DNA of 64,000 bases from Bacteroidales bacterium (lineage in GTDB: Bacteria > Bacteroidota > Bacteroidia > Bacteroidales > Bacteroidaceae). The position numbers and the translations under genes are program-made. The stretch covers positions 35,337 through 99,336 of the forward strand of contig JAAYUD010000078.1 in NCBI GenBank assembly GCA_012517855.1, written 5' to 3'. Of the stretch, positions 1-9,539 are shown piece after piece (positions within the stretch are counted from its first letter, which is position 1; each line of letters starts with the position of its first letter). Below the pieces are notes generated by a model. The model was not told the origin of the DNA. It saw only the letters and a program-made list of their open reading frames with translations, and made no database searches.

Positions 1-649
1 TAGGACACCAGTTGACCATGGTTTCGCCTAAATAAGCTATGCGGTAGTTCATCAAAAGCTCTTCTTTTTCCTTATCTGTTTTGGCGTTCCATTCAGAGGC
101 GGTAAAAGAAAGTTCTTCGTTGCATGACACATCTATTCCGTTTGTTCCATTTTCTTCGAAAAGCTTAACGAGTTCGTCTATTGGACAAGCCTTTTGCAGC
201 TTATTGTTGTAATAGCTTTTATACATCTTGACGAACGCCCATTGTGTCCAATGATAATAATGTGGATCGCAAGTACGAACTTCTCTGCTCCAATCGAAAG
301 AAAATCCTATTTTATCTAATTGTTCGCGATAACGGTTTATGTTGTTGACGGTGGTAATAGCCGGGTGTTGTCCTGTTTTTATGGCATATTGTTCGGCCGG
401 TAATCCATAAGCATCGTAACCCATCGGATTGAGTACATTAAATCCTTGTAGACGCTTGTAGCGGGCATAGATATCCGAAGCGATATAACCCAGCGGGTGA
501 CCTACATGAAGCCCTGCTCCCGATGGATAAGGAAACATATTCAGGACATAGAATTTCTTTTTATTTTTATTTTCGGCAACTTTGTAGGTGCTGTTCTCGA
601 TCCATTTACGTTGCCATTTCTGCTCAATTTCTTTGAAATTGTATTCCAT
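1..649 (-). CDS. leuS: Leucyl-tRNA synthetase, N-terminal part (runs off the window)
   Basis: Charges tRNA-Leu with leucine in the cytoplasm. Only the first 216 codons are inside the window and the gene continues past the left edge. Translation of the minus strand begins [13 protein letters not shown]. The class I signature is seen as [13 protein letters not shown], with HVGH at residues 48-51, followed by [13 protein letters not shown], which is typical of bacterial LeuRS. The ATG at 647-649 matches the usual family start. A -7-like element (TAAATTTG, minus strand, 688-695) lies about 40 nt upstream. The next gene diverges from it. Identity is firm; nothing can be said about the editing or C-terminal domains. 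Confidence 0.95.
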   Translation of the reverse strand, partial: MEYNFKEIEQKWQRKWIENSTYKVAENKNKKKFYVLNMFPYPSGAGLHVGHPLGYIASDIYARYKRLQGFNVLNPMGYDAYGLPAEQYAIKTGQHPAITTVNNINRYREQLDKIGFSFDWSREVRTCDPHYYHWTQWAFVKMYKSYYNNKLQKACPIDELVKLFEENGTNGIDVSCNEELSFTASEWNAKTDKEKEELLMNYRIAYLGETMVNWCP

Positions 650-798
650 ATTTGTCGTTAGTATTTGTTTTTATTCCATATTTTTCGCAAATTTACACCA
701 TTATTTTCAGATAACCACGGCGTTAACTAAAAATCAATGCGAATCTTTCTGATAAATCAAATTATTATTTAACTTTGCAATCGTTCAAATAGAATAAT

Positions 799-1233
799 GT
801 GATGATACAAGCTTCTTCTTCTTCATTGATAGTATATATTATCGTTTTGCTTGTTTTTGGTATTTCAAAAGCAGTGAGCGATAAGATTAAGAAAACAGGA
901 ACTTCGTTACCTGGCAAAAAAGGGCAACCTAGTCCACATCGTGGGATGACTGAACTTCCTGAAAGTTGGAAAGATTTATTTCCTCGAGAAGAGGTGATAA
1001 AGCCCGAACCGGTTGTTCAAAAGAATGCTCCGTCTTCGAAACCGATGAAAAAGTCATCCGCAGTTTTCATTCAAGACCCTAAAGAAGAAGGAAAACACTC
1101 GATAGACGAAAGAATCATATCTGTTGATGATAGTGCAGCAGATATAAATAATGAAGATTACGCATTTCAAAGCATTGAAGATGTGCGTAAAGCTATTGTT
1201 TGGTCAGAAATTATTAATAAAAAATACAAATAA
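799..1233 (+). CDS. Small conserved hypothetical protein with an N-terminal membrane segment
   Basis: The function is unknown. The 144-residue product has one hydrophobic segment (about residues 8-24), then a basic stretch, a long low-complexity Pro/Lys/Ser linker, and a compact C-terminal motif ending RKAIVWSEIINKKYK. This looks like a single-pass membrane protein with a short conserved C-terminal peptide. Start choice is GTG at 799 or ATG at 802, directly adjacent. A -7 box TAACTTTG lies at 770-777, so the mRNA leader is very short. The stop is 25 nt before the CoA-transferase start, so the two are probably co-transcribed. I recall similar small ORFs beside this transferase in Bacteroides, but the link to function is inference. 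Confidence 0.7.
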   Translation: MMIQASSSSLIVYIIVLLVFGISKAVSDKIKKTGTSLPGKKGQPSPHRGMTELPESWKDLFPREEVIKPEPVVQKNAPSSKPMKKSSAVFIQDPKEEGKHSIDERIISVDDSAADINNEDYAFQSIEDVRKAIVWSEIINKKYK

Positions 1234-1258
1234 AAAAATAACCGAAACTAAAGGAACT

Positions 1259-2758
1259 ATGGCGTTGAATTTTATTTCTGCAGCAGAAGCTGCAAGTTAT
1301 GTAAAAAATGGTGATAACATTGGACTTAGTGGTTTTACACCTGCAGGCACAGCAAAGGCTGTGACAAGAGAAATAGCTAGAATAGCTGAAGAAGAACATG
1401 CAAAGGGTAATCCTTATCAGATTGGAGTCTTTACAGGAGCTTCGACCGGTGATGCAACAGACGGTGTATTGGCAAATGCTCATGCTATCAGATATCGTGC
1501 TCCTTACACTACCAATAAAGATTTTAGAAAAGCAGTAAATAGTGGTGAGATTCACTACAATGATATTCATCTTTCTCAGATGGCTCAGGAGTTGCGTTAT
1601 GGGTTTATGGGAAAAGTAGATACTGCAATTATCGAAGCATGTGAAATTACTGAAGATGGCAAAATCTATTTGACAGCTGCCGGAGGTATTTCTCCTACTG
1701 TTTGTCGTTTGGCAGATAAGATTATCGTAGAACTTAACTCTGCACAAAGTCCAAATTTAAAATATCTTCATGATGTCTATGAACCTTTAGATCCGCCTTA
1801 TCGTCGCGAGATCCCTATATACAAGCCTAGCGATCGCATCGGTAGCTCTTATATTCAGGTAGATCCTAAGAAGATTGTGGGCGTGGTTCGTACCAGTAAG
1901 CCGGACGAAGCTCGGCATTTCACTGCTCCTGATGTTTTGACCGATAAAATTGGTCAGAATGTTGCAGAATTCCTGGTCGCAGATATGAAACGTGGCATTA
2001 TTCCGTCGTGTTTCTTGCCTATCCAGTCTGGAGTAGGAAATATAGCCAATGCCGTACTTGGTGGATTGGGACGCGATAAAACAGTTCCTCCTTTCGAAAT
2101 GTATACAGAAGTTATACAAAATTCGGTGATCAAACTGATGGAAGAAGGACGTATTAAATTCGGTAGCGCTTGTTCGCTCACTGTAACAAACGATTGTTTG
2201 GATGAAGTTACCGGAAATATAGATTTCTTTAAAGATAAAATCGTGCTTCGTCAGTCAGAAATATCCAATAATCCCGAGATTATTCGTCGCCTTGGTGTTA
2301 TATCTATTAATACTGCTATTGAAGTAGACCTTTATGGTAACGTAAATTCTACTCATGTCTGTGGTGTTAAGATGATGAATGGTATCGGTGGCTCTTGCGA
2401 CTTTACACGTAATTCTTATATCTCTATCTTTACTTGTCCTTCAACGGCCAAAGACGGACTTATAAGCTCTATCGTCCCGATGGTATCGCATGTTGACAGT
2501 ACAGAACATGATGTCAATATTATCGTTACAGAGCAGGGAGTTGCCGACCTGCGTGGTAAGAGTCCCAAACAACGGGCCGAAGCCATTATCGAGAATTGCG
2601 TTCATCCTGATTATAAGCAAATACTTCGCGACTACCTGAAGTTGACCAATCCGAAAGTACAGACGCCACAAAATTTGGCTGCTGCTCTCGGTATGCACGT
2701 TACCTTTAGCAAAACGGGTGATATGCATCTTACCAATTGGGCTGACTTTGTAAAATAG
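1259..2758 (+). CDS. Acetyl-CoA hydrolase/transferase family protein (succinyl-CoA:acetate CoA-transferase type)
   Basis: Class I CoA-transferase that moves CoA between short-chain acids, in this family typically succinyl-CoA and acetate, in fermentative acetate/succinate/propionate metabolism. The product is 499 residues, the usual family length. GxG loops occur near the N-terminus (GLSGFTPAG), and MYTEVIQNS contains the expected catalytic glutamate that forms the CoA thioester. A further conserved block is GGSCDFTRNSYIS, and the C-terminal half has TEQGVADLRGKSP. The reading frame is open further upstream, but that part overlaps the preceding gene; ATG at 1259 preceded by AAAGGA fits the family N-terminus (MALNFISAAEAA). 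A strong terminator follows. Substrate preference cannot be fixed from sequence. Confidence 0.9.
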   Translation: MALNFISAAEAASYVKNGDNIGLSGFTPAGTAKAVTREIARIAEEEHAKGNPYQIGVFTGASTGDATDGVLANAHAIRYRAPYTTNKDFRKAVNSGEIHYNDIHLSQMAQELRYGFMGKVDTAIIEACEITEDGKIYLTAAGGISPTVCRLADKIIVELNSAQSPNLKYLHDVYEPLDPPYRREIPIYKPSDRIGSSYIQVDPKKIVGVVRTSKPDEARHFTAPDVLTDKIGQNVAEFLVADMKRGIIPSCFLPIQSGVGNIANAVLGGLGRDKTVPPFEMYTEVIQNSVIKLMEEGRIKFGSACSLTVTNDCLDEVTGNIDFFKDKIVLRQSEISNNPEIIRRLGVISINTAIEVDLYGNVNSTHVCGVKMMNGIGGSCDFTRNSYISIFTCPSTAKDGLISSIVPMVSHVDSTEHDVNIIVTEQGVADLRGKSPKQRAEAIIENCVHPDYKQILRDYLKLTNPKVQTPQNLAAALGMHVTFSKTGDMHLTNWADFVK

Positions 2759-2779
2759 AATAGCTTTTAAATTAAGATA

Positions 2780-2827
2780 GGGCCTCTTTATTGTTGATGA
2801 TTAATCGCAATAGAGGGGCTTTTTGTG
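2780..2827 (+). terminator. Rho-independent terminator of the CoA-transferase gene
   Basis: A hairpin with arms GGCCTCTTTATTG and CAATAGAGGGGC is followed directly by TTTTT. It lies 22 nt after the stop codon and is oriented for the plus-strand transcript. Confidence 0.8.
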
Positions 2828-2938
2828 TTCGACCTCTATTTTACAGTGAATAGTGTTTTGATGTTGTTTCCGGTTCATTCTTCTTTTGTTTTGTAAACGT
2901 TCTTGCTCTATCGCTGTAGCCTCTATCTGTTCTAAATA

Positions 2939-3026
2939 GTTTCGTCCTTATATTTTTTCCGACTCACGGGCGTGAGTCGGAAAAAACATAAGGACGAAAC
3001 TTGCGACTCATGCCCGTGAGTCGCAA
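2939..3026. repeat. Two back-to-back intergenic palindromes sharing a GACTCAYG core
   Basis: The first palindrome (2939-3000) has 30-nt arms that pair with a single mismatch around a 2-nt centre; its outer ends read GTTTCGTCCTTAT and ATAAGGACGAAAC. The second (3001-3026) has 12-nt arms, TTGCGACTCATG and CGTGAGTCGCAA, with one mismatch and again a 2-nt centre. Both carry the inner core GACTCACG/CATG-type sequence. There is no T-run, so a simple terminator is unlikely. The outer motif AAGGACGAA recurs at 20034-20045 and 35241-35274, which suggests a dispersed repeat family. Confidence 0.75.
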
Positions 3027-3089
3027 GCTGTATGAGTGCGAATACTTTTTTTATGCTTTATCGGATGATAAATGCCTAAGGCAATCTAT

Positions 3090-4559
3090 TTATTTGCACA
3101 GCTTAGTGCATATTGCATCTTGAAATTGATGTGCCTTTTGGGTATCCAAGATGCTTTGGTTCATTATCGAGAATACTAATTTGTCGCCATTTGGAGCTGT
3201 CAGATAGCCGGCAAGTGCATTGATAGCAGTATACGAACCTGTTTTGGCATGAACATTGTTTGTTGCCGCACAATCTCTCATCCTATGCGACAACGAACCG
3301 TCGACTCCGGCAATGGGAAGTGATGGATATATCATATTATAGATGTCCGGATGTTGTGATGCATAACGTAGAAATGCGACTTCCAAGTCGGGCGAAAGGT
3401 TGTCATAATTGGATAGCCCGCTACCGTCTGCTATTAAATAATTGTCGGGATTGAGTCCTATCTCTTTGATCAGCTCTTTTATGACTTTGATTCCTCCTTC
3501 TGCTGTAGCCGGGTGGTATCCATTGATGCTGGATAAGCGATAAAGCATTGCTTCGGCATTGAGGTTATCGCTCTCTTTGAGTAGTTGTTTCACTACACTT
3601 TGGCAATCGGTAGAGTAGCTTGCGGCCAAGGTTAGTTTGCTATAGTCTGTTGTGGGGCTGTAGATTGAAATATATCCGTTCGGAATTGATTTCTTTCCGT
3701 TTTTTATGAGTCGCTGTACGAAGGTGCGCAAAAAATAGTTTTGAGCAAACGAAACGGTGATAGTAGAATGTTGCTCAGAGTTGACGTTTCCGTCCACTAT
3801 TATTCGATTAGATTGGTTAATGTAGTCTCTGGTAACGTTGAACCATTCTTTCTCTGCGGGATTGCTCTTCGTATTATTTTGTATTTCATAATAATCTGAA
3901 TATGGAGATACCCCTATTGCTGCTTTATTTTTTATACTATCGGGGTATGCTGTGACTGTCATCGTTCCCTTATGGAACATTAGCGGCGATAGATTGGGTT
4001 GATAATCGTATGGTGCATCGTCCCACATCCAGCCACTGCCCCAATAAAGAGAGTCTTTCATCGAAACATCTCCAATGATATGTCCTTTTAGTGTTTTAAA
4101 CGATAATCGTGCTATTTGCGAAACAAGGCTGTCCATGCCTTGATTATCAAACTCGGGATCCATACAACCCTTTATATAAATATCTCCTCGGAGTGTATCA
4201 TTCACAATGCTGCCGGAATACCATACATTGGTTGTGAAAGGTTGACGCCCTTCGGGATAAGAGAGCGTGGTGATTGTAGTGAGTAGCTTCATTGTCGAAG
4301 CTGGGCGCGAAAGCTTGTTGTTTCGATAAGTATATACGGATTTATTCTTGCTTAGATTGTATATTGATACGCCCATTTCCGACCCTTGCGGCAATGTACC
4401 GATAAGCGAATCGATATACAATGAATCTTTGACAAAAGCAACCGACTGTTGCGATGCTGAGATTTTATTCTCATTGGCAACAGTCGATATTTTTGTTTTA
4501 CATGCACTTAACAGCGCGATAGAAATACAAGCAGGTATAATGTATGTGGTTATTTTCAT
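3090..4559 (-). CDS. dacB: D-alanyl-D-alanine carboxypeptidase/endopeptidase, PBP4 (peptidase S13) lipoprotein
   Basis: Periplasmic penicillin-binding protein of the PBP4 class that trims or cleaves peptidoglycan cross-links. The 489-residue product starts with a lipoprotein signal, lipobox LSAC with Cys20. The active-site motifs are all present: S88-T-M-K91 (SxxK), S330-D-N332 (SxN) and K439-T-G (KTG). Domain spacing with the large insertion between SxxK and SxN is typical of S13 enzymes. It is downstream of lpd, with the two reading frames overlapping by 4 nt (ATGA), so they are translationally coupled, which is an unusual pairing. No clear terminator was seen after it. Attachment to a membrane through Cys20 is inferred from the lipobox. 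Confidence 0.9.
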   Translation of the reverse strand: MKITTYIIPACISIALLSACKTKISTVANENKISASQQSVAFVKDSLYIDSLIGTLPQGSEMGVSIYNLSKNKSVYTYRNNKLSRPASTMKLLTTITTLSYPEGRQPFTTNVWYSGSIVNDTLRGDIYIKGCMDPEFDNQGMDSLVSQIARLSFKTLKGHIIGDVSMKDSLYWGSGWMWDDAPYDYQPNLSPLMFHKGTMTVTAYPDSIKNKAAIGVSPYSDYYEIQNNTKSNPAEKEWFNVTRDYINQSNRIIVDGNVNSEQHSTITVSFAQNYFLRTFVQRLIKNGKKSIPNGYISIYSPTTDYSKLTLAASYSTDCQSVVKQLLKESDNLNAEAMLYRLSSINGYHPATAEGGIKVIKELIKEIGLNPDNYLIADGSGLSNYDNLSPDLEVAFLRYASQHPDIYNMIYPSLPIAGVDGSLSHRMRDCAATNNVHAKTGSYTAINALAGYLTAPNGDKLVFSIMNQSILDTQKAHQFQDAICTKLCK

Positions 4560-5917
4560 AATGCTTCTTTAAATATTTCGCTGACCGATGGGTGCGGAAA
4601 TATAATCTTGCGCCACTCTTGTGCAGATAATTTTAGTTCGATAGCCATGCCGGCAAGCGTAATGATTTCTGAAGCCGGGTTACCAAGTATATGAACTCCA
4701 AGTATGGTGCGGTCTTGGGCTAAAAGTATTTTGCATACACCATTGACGCCTTCGTTTTCGGCAACAAATCGTCCGGAGAATGCCATAGGTACTTTAATCG
4801 CTTCGTATTGAATGCCGTTCTTTTGCAAGTTTTCTTCTGTTTGTCCCACACTTGCTATTTCCGGATTGGTATAAACAACACCTGGTATGGCACGGTAGCT
4901 CATTTTATCTGTATCGTTGGTTTTACCAAGTTTGTGCAAGATAGAATGAACAGCTACTTCGGCTTCGCGAGACGCTGTATGAGCCAACATAGAGAAACCT
5001 GTTAAATCTCCGCAGACATATACATTGGGCATCGAGGTTTGCATTTCATCGTCTACAATAATGCTGCCACGTTCGGTTTTATTTATCTCCAGATTTTCCA
5101 ATCCAAATCCTTTGGTAACAGGTCGGCGCCCCACGCTCATCAATAGCTTTTCTGCCGTAACGCAGCCACTCTCCTCCCCTTTTTCCCATTTCACATGGAT
5201 GCCTTCTTCGTCTTGATCGACGCCTACTACTTTTGTTCCCAATAAGAACTCTATGCCACGTTTGGCATAGTCGGTTCGAAGCATGGCCGATAATTCTTTG
5301 TCCATACCTCCCAGTATCTCGTCAAGCATTTCGACAATTGTTACTTTTACCCCGAGACTATTGAAGAAAGACGCAAACTCCATGCCGATAACACCTCCGC
5401 CTATGATGGTAAGAGATGTGGGAACTTCCTTGTTGTCCAATGCTTCTTTATGAGTCCAATATGCAACATTTTTCACACCATCGATTGGTGGAATAAAGGT
5501 ATCCGATCCTGTACATATTATGATGTATTCTCCTTCGAACAGTTCGTCGTTGCAGCGTATGGAATGGTTGTCGATAATTAGAGCTTCACCGGTAACGATT
5601 GTCACATGGTTGGTGGTAAGCTTTGATTTCACCCCTAGTACCAATTTGCGTACCACTTTCGATTTGCGTGCAATGATTTTGGGTAGATCGTAGCTTACTT
5701 CGGAGACGTTTACAGCGTATTTAGAAGCATGTTGTGCATTATCGTAAGTCTTTGCCGAATAGAGCAAAGTCTTTGTAGGGATACAACCTTCGTTAAGACA
5801 TACGCCACCCAAACTTTGTTTTTCGAACAAGACTACATCCAAACCGGCTTTTCCGGCAGCTTCGGCAGCAGTATATCCGGCAGGGCCGCCGCCAATGATT
5901 AATACTTGATGTTTCAT
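4556..5917 (-). CDS. lpdA: Dihydrolipoamide dehydrogenase (E3 flavoprotein)
   Basis: FAD-dependent pyridine-nucleotide disulfide oxidoreductase that reoxidises dihydrolipoyl groups of 2-oxoacid dehydrogenase complexes or the glycine cleavage system. The 453-residue product has the N-terminal FAD motif GGGPAGYTAAEA, the redox disulfide GGVCLNEGC (Cys40 and Cys45), the NAD motif IGGGVIGMEFASFF, the FAD-contacting VYVCGDLTG, and the C-terminal active-site HPSVSE. No E1/E2 or lipoyl-protein gene is nearby, so its partner complex is encoded elsewhere. A well-formed minus-strand promoter precedes it (5964-5994). It probably forms a two-gene transcript with the downstream PBP4 gene. Confidence 0.92.
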   Translation of the reverse strand: MKHQVLIIGGGPAGYTAAEAAGKAGLDVVLFEKQSLGGVCLNEGCIPTKTLLYSAKTYDNAQHASKYAVNVSEVSYDLPKIIARKSKVVRKLVLGVKSKLTTNHVTIVTGEALIIDNHSIRCNDELFEGEYIIICTGSDTFIPPIDGVKNVAYWTHKEALDNKEVPTSLTIIGGGVIGMEFASFFNSLGVKVTIVEMLDEILGGMDKELSAMLRTDYAKRGIEFLLGTKVVGVDQDEEGIHVKWEKGEESGCVTAEKLLMSVGRRPVTKGFGLENLEINKTERGSIIVDDEMQTSMPNVYVCGDLTGFSMLAHTASREAEVAVHSILHKLGKTNDTDKMSYRAIPGVVYTNPEIASVGQTEENLQKNGIQYEAIKVPMAFSGRFVAENEGVNGVCKILLAQDRTILGVHILGNPASEIITLAGMAIELKLSAQEWRKIIFPHPSVSEIFKEAL

Positions 5918-5963
5918 ATCATTAGATTACAAAATAAGTTTCATTTTGATATTAATTTGGGCG

Positions 5964-5994
5964 CTAAGTTAATGAATAATTTATTGTCGGCAAA
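5964..5994 (-). promoter_or_regulatory. Bacteroidetes-type promoter for lpdA-dacB
   Basis: Read on the minus strand: TTTG (5991-5994), a 19-nt spacer, then TAACTTAG (5964-5971), which is 7 of 8 to the TAnnTTTG consensus. It lies 47 nt upstream of the lpdA ATG. Confidence 0.5.
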
Positions 5995-6051
5995 CAAATT
6001 AATAGGATAATAAAGCGTGTTTTTGGAAAGATATATAGGGCTTCGTAATAA

Positions 6052-6090
6052 GAATAAAAAAAGTGGAGACAGCACTACACTGTCCCCACA
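6052..6090 (-). terminator. Terminator of the rubrerythrin gene
   Basis: On the minus strand a hairpin with arms GTGGGGACAG and CTGTCTCCAC is followed by a run of seven T. It begins 27 nt after the rubrerythrin stop. Confidence 0.8.
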
Positions 6091-6116
6091 AGTATTAATA
6101 GACTAATTACTGAAAA

Positions 6117-6695
6117 TTAAAAGTTTGTCTTTTTAACTTCGAAATATGCTTTTGGATGTAGACAAGCAGGGCATACTTCGGGTGCTTCTTTTCCTACATA
6201 AATAAATCCGCAGTTGCGGCATTGCCAAACGGTTTCGCCTTCTTTAGCAAATACGGAAGCCGATTCGATGTTGCTGACAAAAGCGCGATAACGTTCTTCA
6301 TGTCCCTTTTCGGCAACACAGATATTGCGATACATTAAAGCAACTTCGGGAAAACCTTCTTGTTCTGCTACATCGGCAAAGTGAGGATAGTCTGCAGACC
6401 ATTCTTGATGTTCGCCGGCAGCAGCAGCTTGTAGATTTTCGAGTGTCGACCCAATTTTTCCGGCCGGATAAGAAGCTGTTATCTCTACGCTTCCTCCTTC
6501 AAGAAATTTAAACATACGTTTTGCATGTTCTTTTTCTTGCCCTGCTGTCTCAGTAAATATAGCTGCTATTTGTTCAAATCCTTCTTTTTTTGCTGCGTCG
6601 GCAAAGAATGTGTAACGATTGCGAGCTTGCGACTCTCCTGCAAAAGATGTCAGTAAGTTCTTTTCAGTTTGAGTTCCTTTAATACTTTTTCCCAT
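6117..6695 (-). CDS. rbr: Rubrerythrin
   Basis: Non-haem iron protein that reduces hydrogen peroxide in anaerobes, protecting against oxidative stress. It is 192 residues, normal for the family. It has an N-terminal ferritin-like diiron domain with helical glutamate motifs (ESQARNRYTFF near residue 19, EKEHAKR near 53, EEERY-like EERYRAF) and a C-terminal rubredoxin-like knuckle with WQCRNCGF and CPACLHP supplying four cysteines. The start ATG at 6693-6695 is preceded by a perfect AGGAGG (6703-6708) at 7 nt spacing, unusually strong for this phylum. A -7-like TATATTTG lies at 6779-6786. It is divergent from mutS, with its own terminator. Confidence 0.95.
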   Translation of the reverse strand: MGKSIKGTQTEKNLLTSFAGESQARNRYTFFADAAKKEGFEQIAAIFTETAGQEKEHAKRMFKFLEGGSVEITASYPAGKIGSTLENLQAAAAGEHQEWSADYPHFADVAEQEGFPEVALMYRNICVAEKGHEERYRAFVSNIESASVFAKEGETVWQCRNCGFIYVGKEAPEVCPACLHPKAYFEVKKTNF

Positions 6696-6830
6696 TTAAT
6701 AACCTCCTATTAATTTAGTGGTTCATGAAACAATAATAATCCGAAAACGGGCAGAACCTATCTCCCGCTTTCAAAATACAAATATAGCATAATCTAATTA
6801 ATTTTGATATTTTGAATACAATTTTTTTCT

Positions 6831-6838
6831 TAACTTTG
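6831..6838 (+). promoter_or_regulatory. -7 element upstream of mutS
   Basis: TAACTTTG matches the Bacteroidetes -7 consensus. The nearest TTTG (6811-6814) is only 16 nt upstream, shorter than the usual spacing, so the -33 assignment is doubtful. It sits 37 nt before the mutS start. Confidence 0.4.
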
Positions 6839-6875
6839 CCATTAATAAGATACTTTAAAATAGAGGGAAAATTCT

Positions 6876-9485
6876 GTGAGTACTGATATAGAAATGACAC
6901 CGATGATGCAGCAGTTTCTGTCGTTGAAGGCGAAATATCCTGATGCGATAATGCTTTTTAGGTGTGGTGACTTTTACGAAACATATTCTACCGATGCAGT
7001 TGTTGCTTCGGACATATTGGGTATTACGCTAACTAAGCGTGCCAATGGCAAAGGAAAGACGGTTGAGATGGCCGGTTTTCCTTATCATGCCCTTGATACC
7101 TATTTGCCTAAATTAATCAGATCGGGTAAGAGAGTCGCTATTTGCGACCAACTGGAGGATCCGAAGCTTACTAAAAAGTTGGTAAAAAGAGGCATTACAG
7201 AACTTGTTACGCCAGGCGTCTCTATCAATAGTAATATTTTAAACTATAAGGAGAATAATTTCTTAGCTGCTGTACATTTTGGTAAAGCAGCCTGCGGAGT
7301 GGCTTTTCTTGATATTTCAACGGGAGAATTTCTTACTGCCGAAGGAACTTATGACTATGTAGATAAGCTGCTTAATAATTTTGCTCCGAAAGAAGTGGTT
7401 TTCGAGCGCGGGCGACGCGAATTCTTTCAGCAATGCTTTGGAACTAAATATTTTACTTACGAACTTGATGACTGGGTATTTACTGAGAATGCTGCTCGTG
7501 AAAGATTGCTTAAACACTTTGAAACAAAGAATTTGAAAGGCTTTGGTGTAGAGCATTTGCATAATGGTATTATCGCTTCGGGTGCAGTATTGGAGTATCT
7601 CGTTATGACTCAACATACTCAAATAGGGCATATCATTGCTCTTTCGAGGATTGAAGAAGATAAATATGTGCGTCTTGATAAATTCACCGTTCGCAGTCTC
7701 GAATTGCTTAATCCGATGAATGAAGGCGGTAAGAGTCTGCTTGATGTCATAGATCGTACTATCTCGCCGATGGGCGCTCGTCTACTGAAGCGTTGGATTG
7801 TGTTCCCTTTGAAAGATAAATTGCCTATCAATGGGCGGCTTGACGTTGTGGAATATTTTTTCAAGCATCCTGACTTTAGAGAGTTGGTTGATGAGTATTT
7901 GCATCAAATAGGCGACTTGGAACGTATTGTATCTAAAGTGGCTGTAGGTAGGGTATCGCCACGTGAAATTGTTCAGCTCAAAGTGGCTTTGCAGGCCATA
8001 GAGCCCATAAAGAAAGCTTGTGCAGATGCTGACGAAGCGACATTGAATCGTATTGCCGAGCAATTGAATCCTTGTATCACTATCCGCGATCGGATCGAAA
8101 AGGAAATAAACAATGATCCTCCCTTATTGCTTAATAAAGGGGGTGTGATAAAAGATGGTGTAGATAGTGAGTTGGACGAACTCAGGCAGCTTTCGTCTTC
8201 CGGTAAAGATTATTTGGTGCGGATTCAGCAACGCGAAAGTGAGCGTACCGGTATACCAAGTTTGAAGGTTGCCTATAATAATGTTTTCGGATACTATATC
8301 GAAGTTCGGAATATGCACAAGGATAAAGTACCTTCCGAGTGGATTCGCAAGCAGACGCTTGTCAATGCCGAACGATATATCACTCAGGAACTGAAAGAAT
8401 ACGAAGAGAAAATATTGGGTGCCGAAGATAAGATATTAGTGATAGAGACTCGATTGTATACTGAGTTGGTTCAGGCAATGACAGAATATATTTCGTCTAT
8501 CCAAATCGATGCGGTGCAGATAGCACAGCTCGATTGCTTGTTATCTTTTGCTACGGTAGCTCAAGAAAACGGATATATTCGTCCTGTTATTGCCGAGGAT
8601 GATGTGTTGGATATCAAACAAGGTCGTCATCCCGTCATCGAGCGTCAAATGCCTGTAGGTGAGAATTACATTGCCAATGATGTGATGCTTGATAGCGAAA
8701 CACAGCAGATATTGATTATTACCGGTCCTAATATGGCCGGTAAGTCGGCTTTACTTCGTCAGACGGCACTCATTACGCTAATGGCTCAGATAGGTTCGTT
8801 TGTTCCGGCAGATAGTGCGCATGTGGGACTTGTCGATAAGATCTTCACGCGTGTAGGGGCTAGTGATAATATTTCGGTAGGCGAATCTACTTTTATGGTT
8901 GAGATGAATGAAGCGGCCAATATTATGAATAATCTTTCTTCTCATAGCCTAGTGCTTTTTGACGAACTCGGACGGGGGACATCCACTTACGACGGTATTT
9001 CTATTGCGTGGGCTATTGTGGAATATATACACGAGAATTCACGTGCCAAGGCAAGGACTCTCTTTGCAACTCACTATCATGAGTTGAATGAGATGGAAAA
9101 GAGTTTCTCTCGAATTAGAAACTATAATGTAACGGTCAAAGAAGTAGACAATCGGGTGATATTTCTTCGTAAGTTAGTGCGTGGTGGGTGCGAGCACTCT
9201 TTTGGTATTCATGTGGCTAGAATGTCGGGAATGCCTAAAAGTATTGTGAAGCGTGCTGATGATATTCTTCATGAACTCGAAAAGAGCAATCAAGGCATTT
9301 CTGCAAAGCCGATGAAAGAGTTAGGCGATAGTCGTGAAGGAATGCAATTGAGCTTTTTCCAACTGGAAGATCCTGTGCTTTGCCAAATTCGGGATGAAAT
9401 ACTTAATCTGAATATAGATAGCCTCACTCCTATCGAGGCACTGAATAAACTAAACGATATAAAGAAAATAGTAAAGGGAAAATGA
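6876..9485 (+). CDS. mutS: DNA mismatch repair protein MutS
   Basis: Mismatch-recognition ATPase that initiates mismatch repair. It is 869 residues. The N-terminal mismatch-binding domain carries the Phe-x-Glu motif within [10 protein letters not shown]. The C-terminal ABC-type ATPase has Walker A GPNMAGKS (about residues 616-623), Walker [12 protein letters not shown] and the following [10 protein letters not shown]. Start: GTG at 6876 gives a slightly longer N-terminus; ATG at 6894 is the alternative, and both keep the conserved TPMMQQF block. The gene ends inside a 13-bp-arm hairpin that acts as its terminator. No mutL is nearby. It is a MutS1-type protein rather than MutS2, since the mismatch domain is present. 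Confidence 0.95.
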   Translation: MSTDIEMTPMMQQFLSLKAKYPDAIMLFRCGDFYETYSTDAVVASDILGITLTKRANGKGKTVEMAGFPYHALDTYLPKLIRSGKRVAICDQLEDPKLTKKLVKRGITELVTPGVSINSNILNYKENNFLAAVHFGKAACGVAFLDISTGEFLTAEGTYDYVDKLLNNFAPKEVVFERGRREFFQQCFGTKYFTYELDDWVFTENAARERLLKHFETKNLKGFGVEHLHNGIIASGAVLEYLVMTQHTQIGHIIALSRIEEDKYVRLDKFTVRSLELLNPMNEGGKSLLDVIDRTISPMGARLLKRWIVFPLKDKLPINGRLDVVEYFFKHPDFRELVDEYLHQIGDLERIVSKVAVGRVSPREIVQLKVALQAIEPIKKACADADEATLNRIAEQLNPCITIRDRIEKEINNDPPLLLNKGGVIKDGVDSELDELRQLSSSGKDYLVRIQQRESERTGIPSLKVAYNNVFGYYIEVRNMHKDKVPSEWIRKQTLVNAERYITQELKEYEEKILGAEDKILVIETRLYTELVQAMTEYISSIQIDAVQIAQLDCLLSFATVAQENGYIRPVIAEDDVLDIKQGRHPVIERQMPVGENYIANDVMLDSETQQILIITGPNMAGKSALLRQTALITLMAQIGSFVPADSAHVGLVDKIFTRVGASDNISVGESTFMVEMNEAANIMNNLSSHSLVLFDELGRGTSTYDGISIAWAIVEYIHENSRAKARTLFATHYHELNEMEKSFSRIRNYNVTVKEVDNRVIFLRKLVRGGCEHSFGIHVARMSGMPKSIVKRADDILHELEKSNQGISAKPMKELGDSREGMQLSFFQLEDPVLCQIRDEILNLNIDSLTPIEALNKLNDIKKIVKGK

Positions 9486-9503
9486 AAGAATCATTTTCCC
9501 TTT
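9473..9503 (+). terminator. Terminator overlapping the mutS stop codon
   Basis: Perfect 13-bp arms, AAAGGGAAAATGA (9473-9485) and TCATTTTCCCTTT (9491-9503), around a 5-nt loop. The TGA stop of mutS (9483-9485) is part of the left arm. The structure is nearly symmetrical and could also serve the converging lgt transcript. Confidence 0.65.
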
Positions 9504-9539
9504 AACCTTCTATATCTATAATATAGACTAAACTACTAA

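Larger units (their letters stand above)
2759..3089. other. 331-bp intergenic region with terminator and two palindromes
   Basis: Lies between the converging CoA-transferase and PBP4 genes. It holds the terminator at 2780-2827 and two adjacent palindromes at 2939-3026. The part between 2828 and 2938 shows no ORF or structure that I can support. Confidence 0.7.

Noticed and set aside
1151..1258. N-terminal extension of the CoA-transferase
   Set aside because: It overlaps the preceding gene; the family start MALNFISA at 1259 has a better ribosome-binding context.
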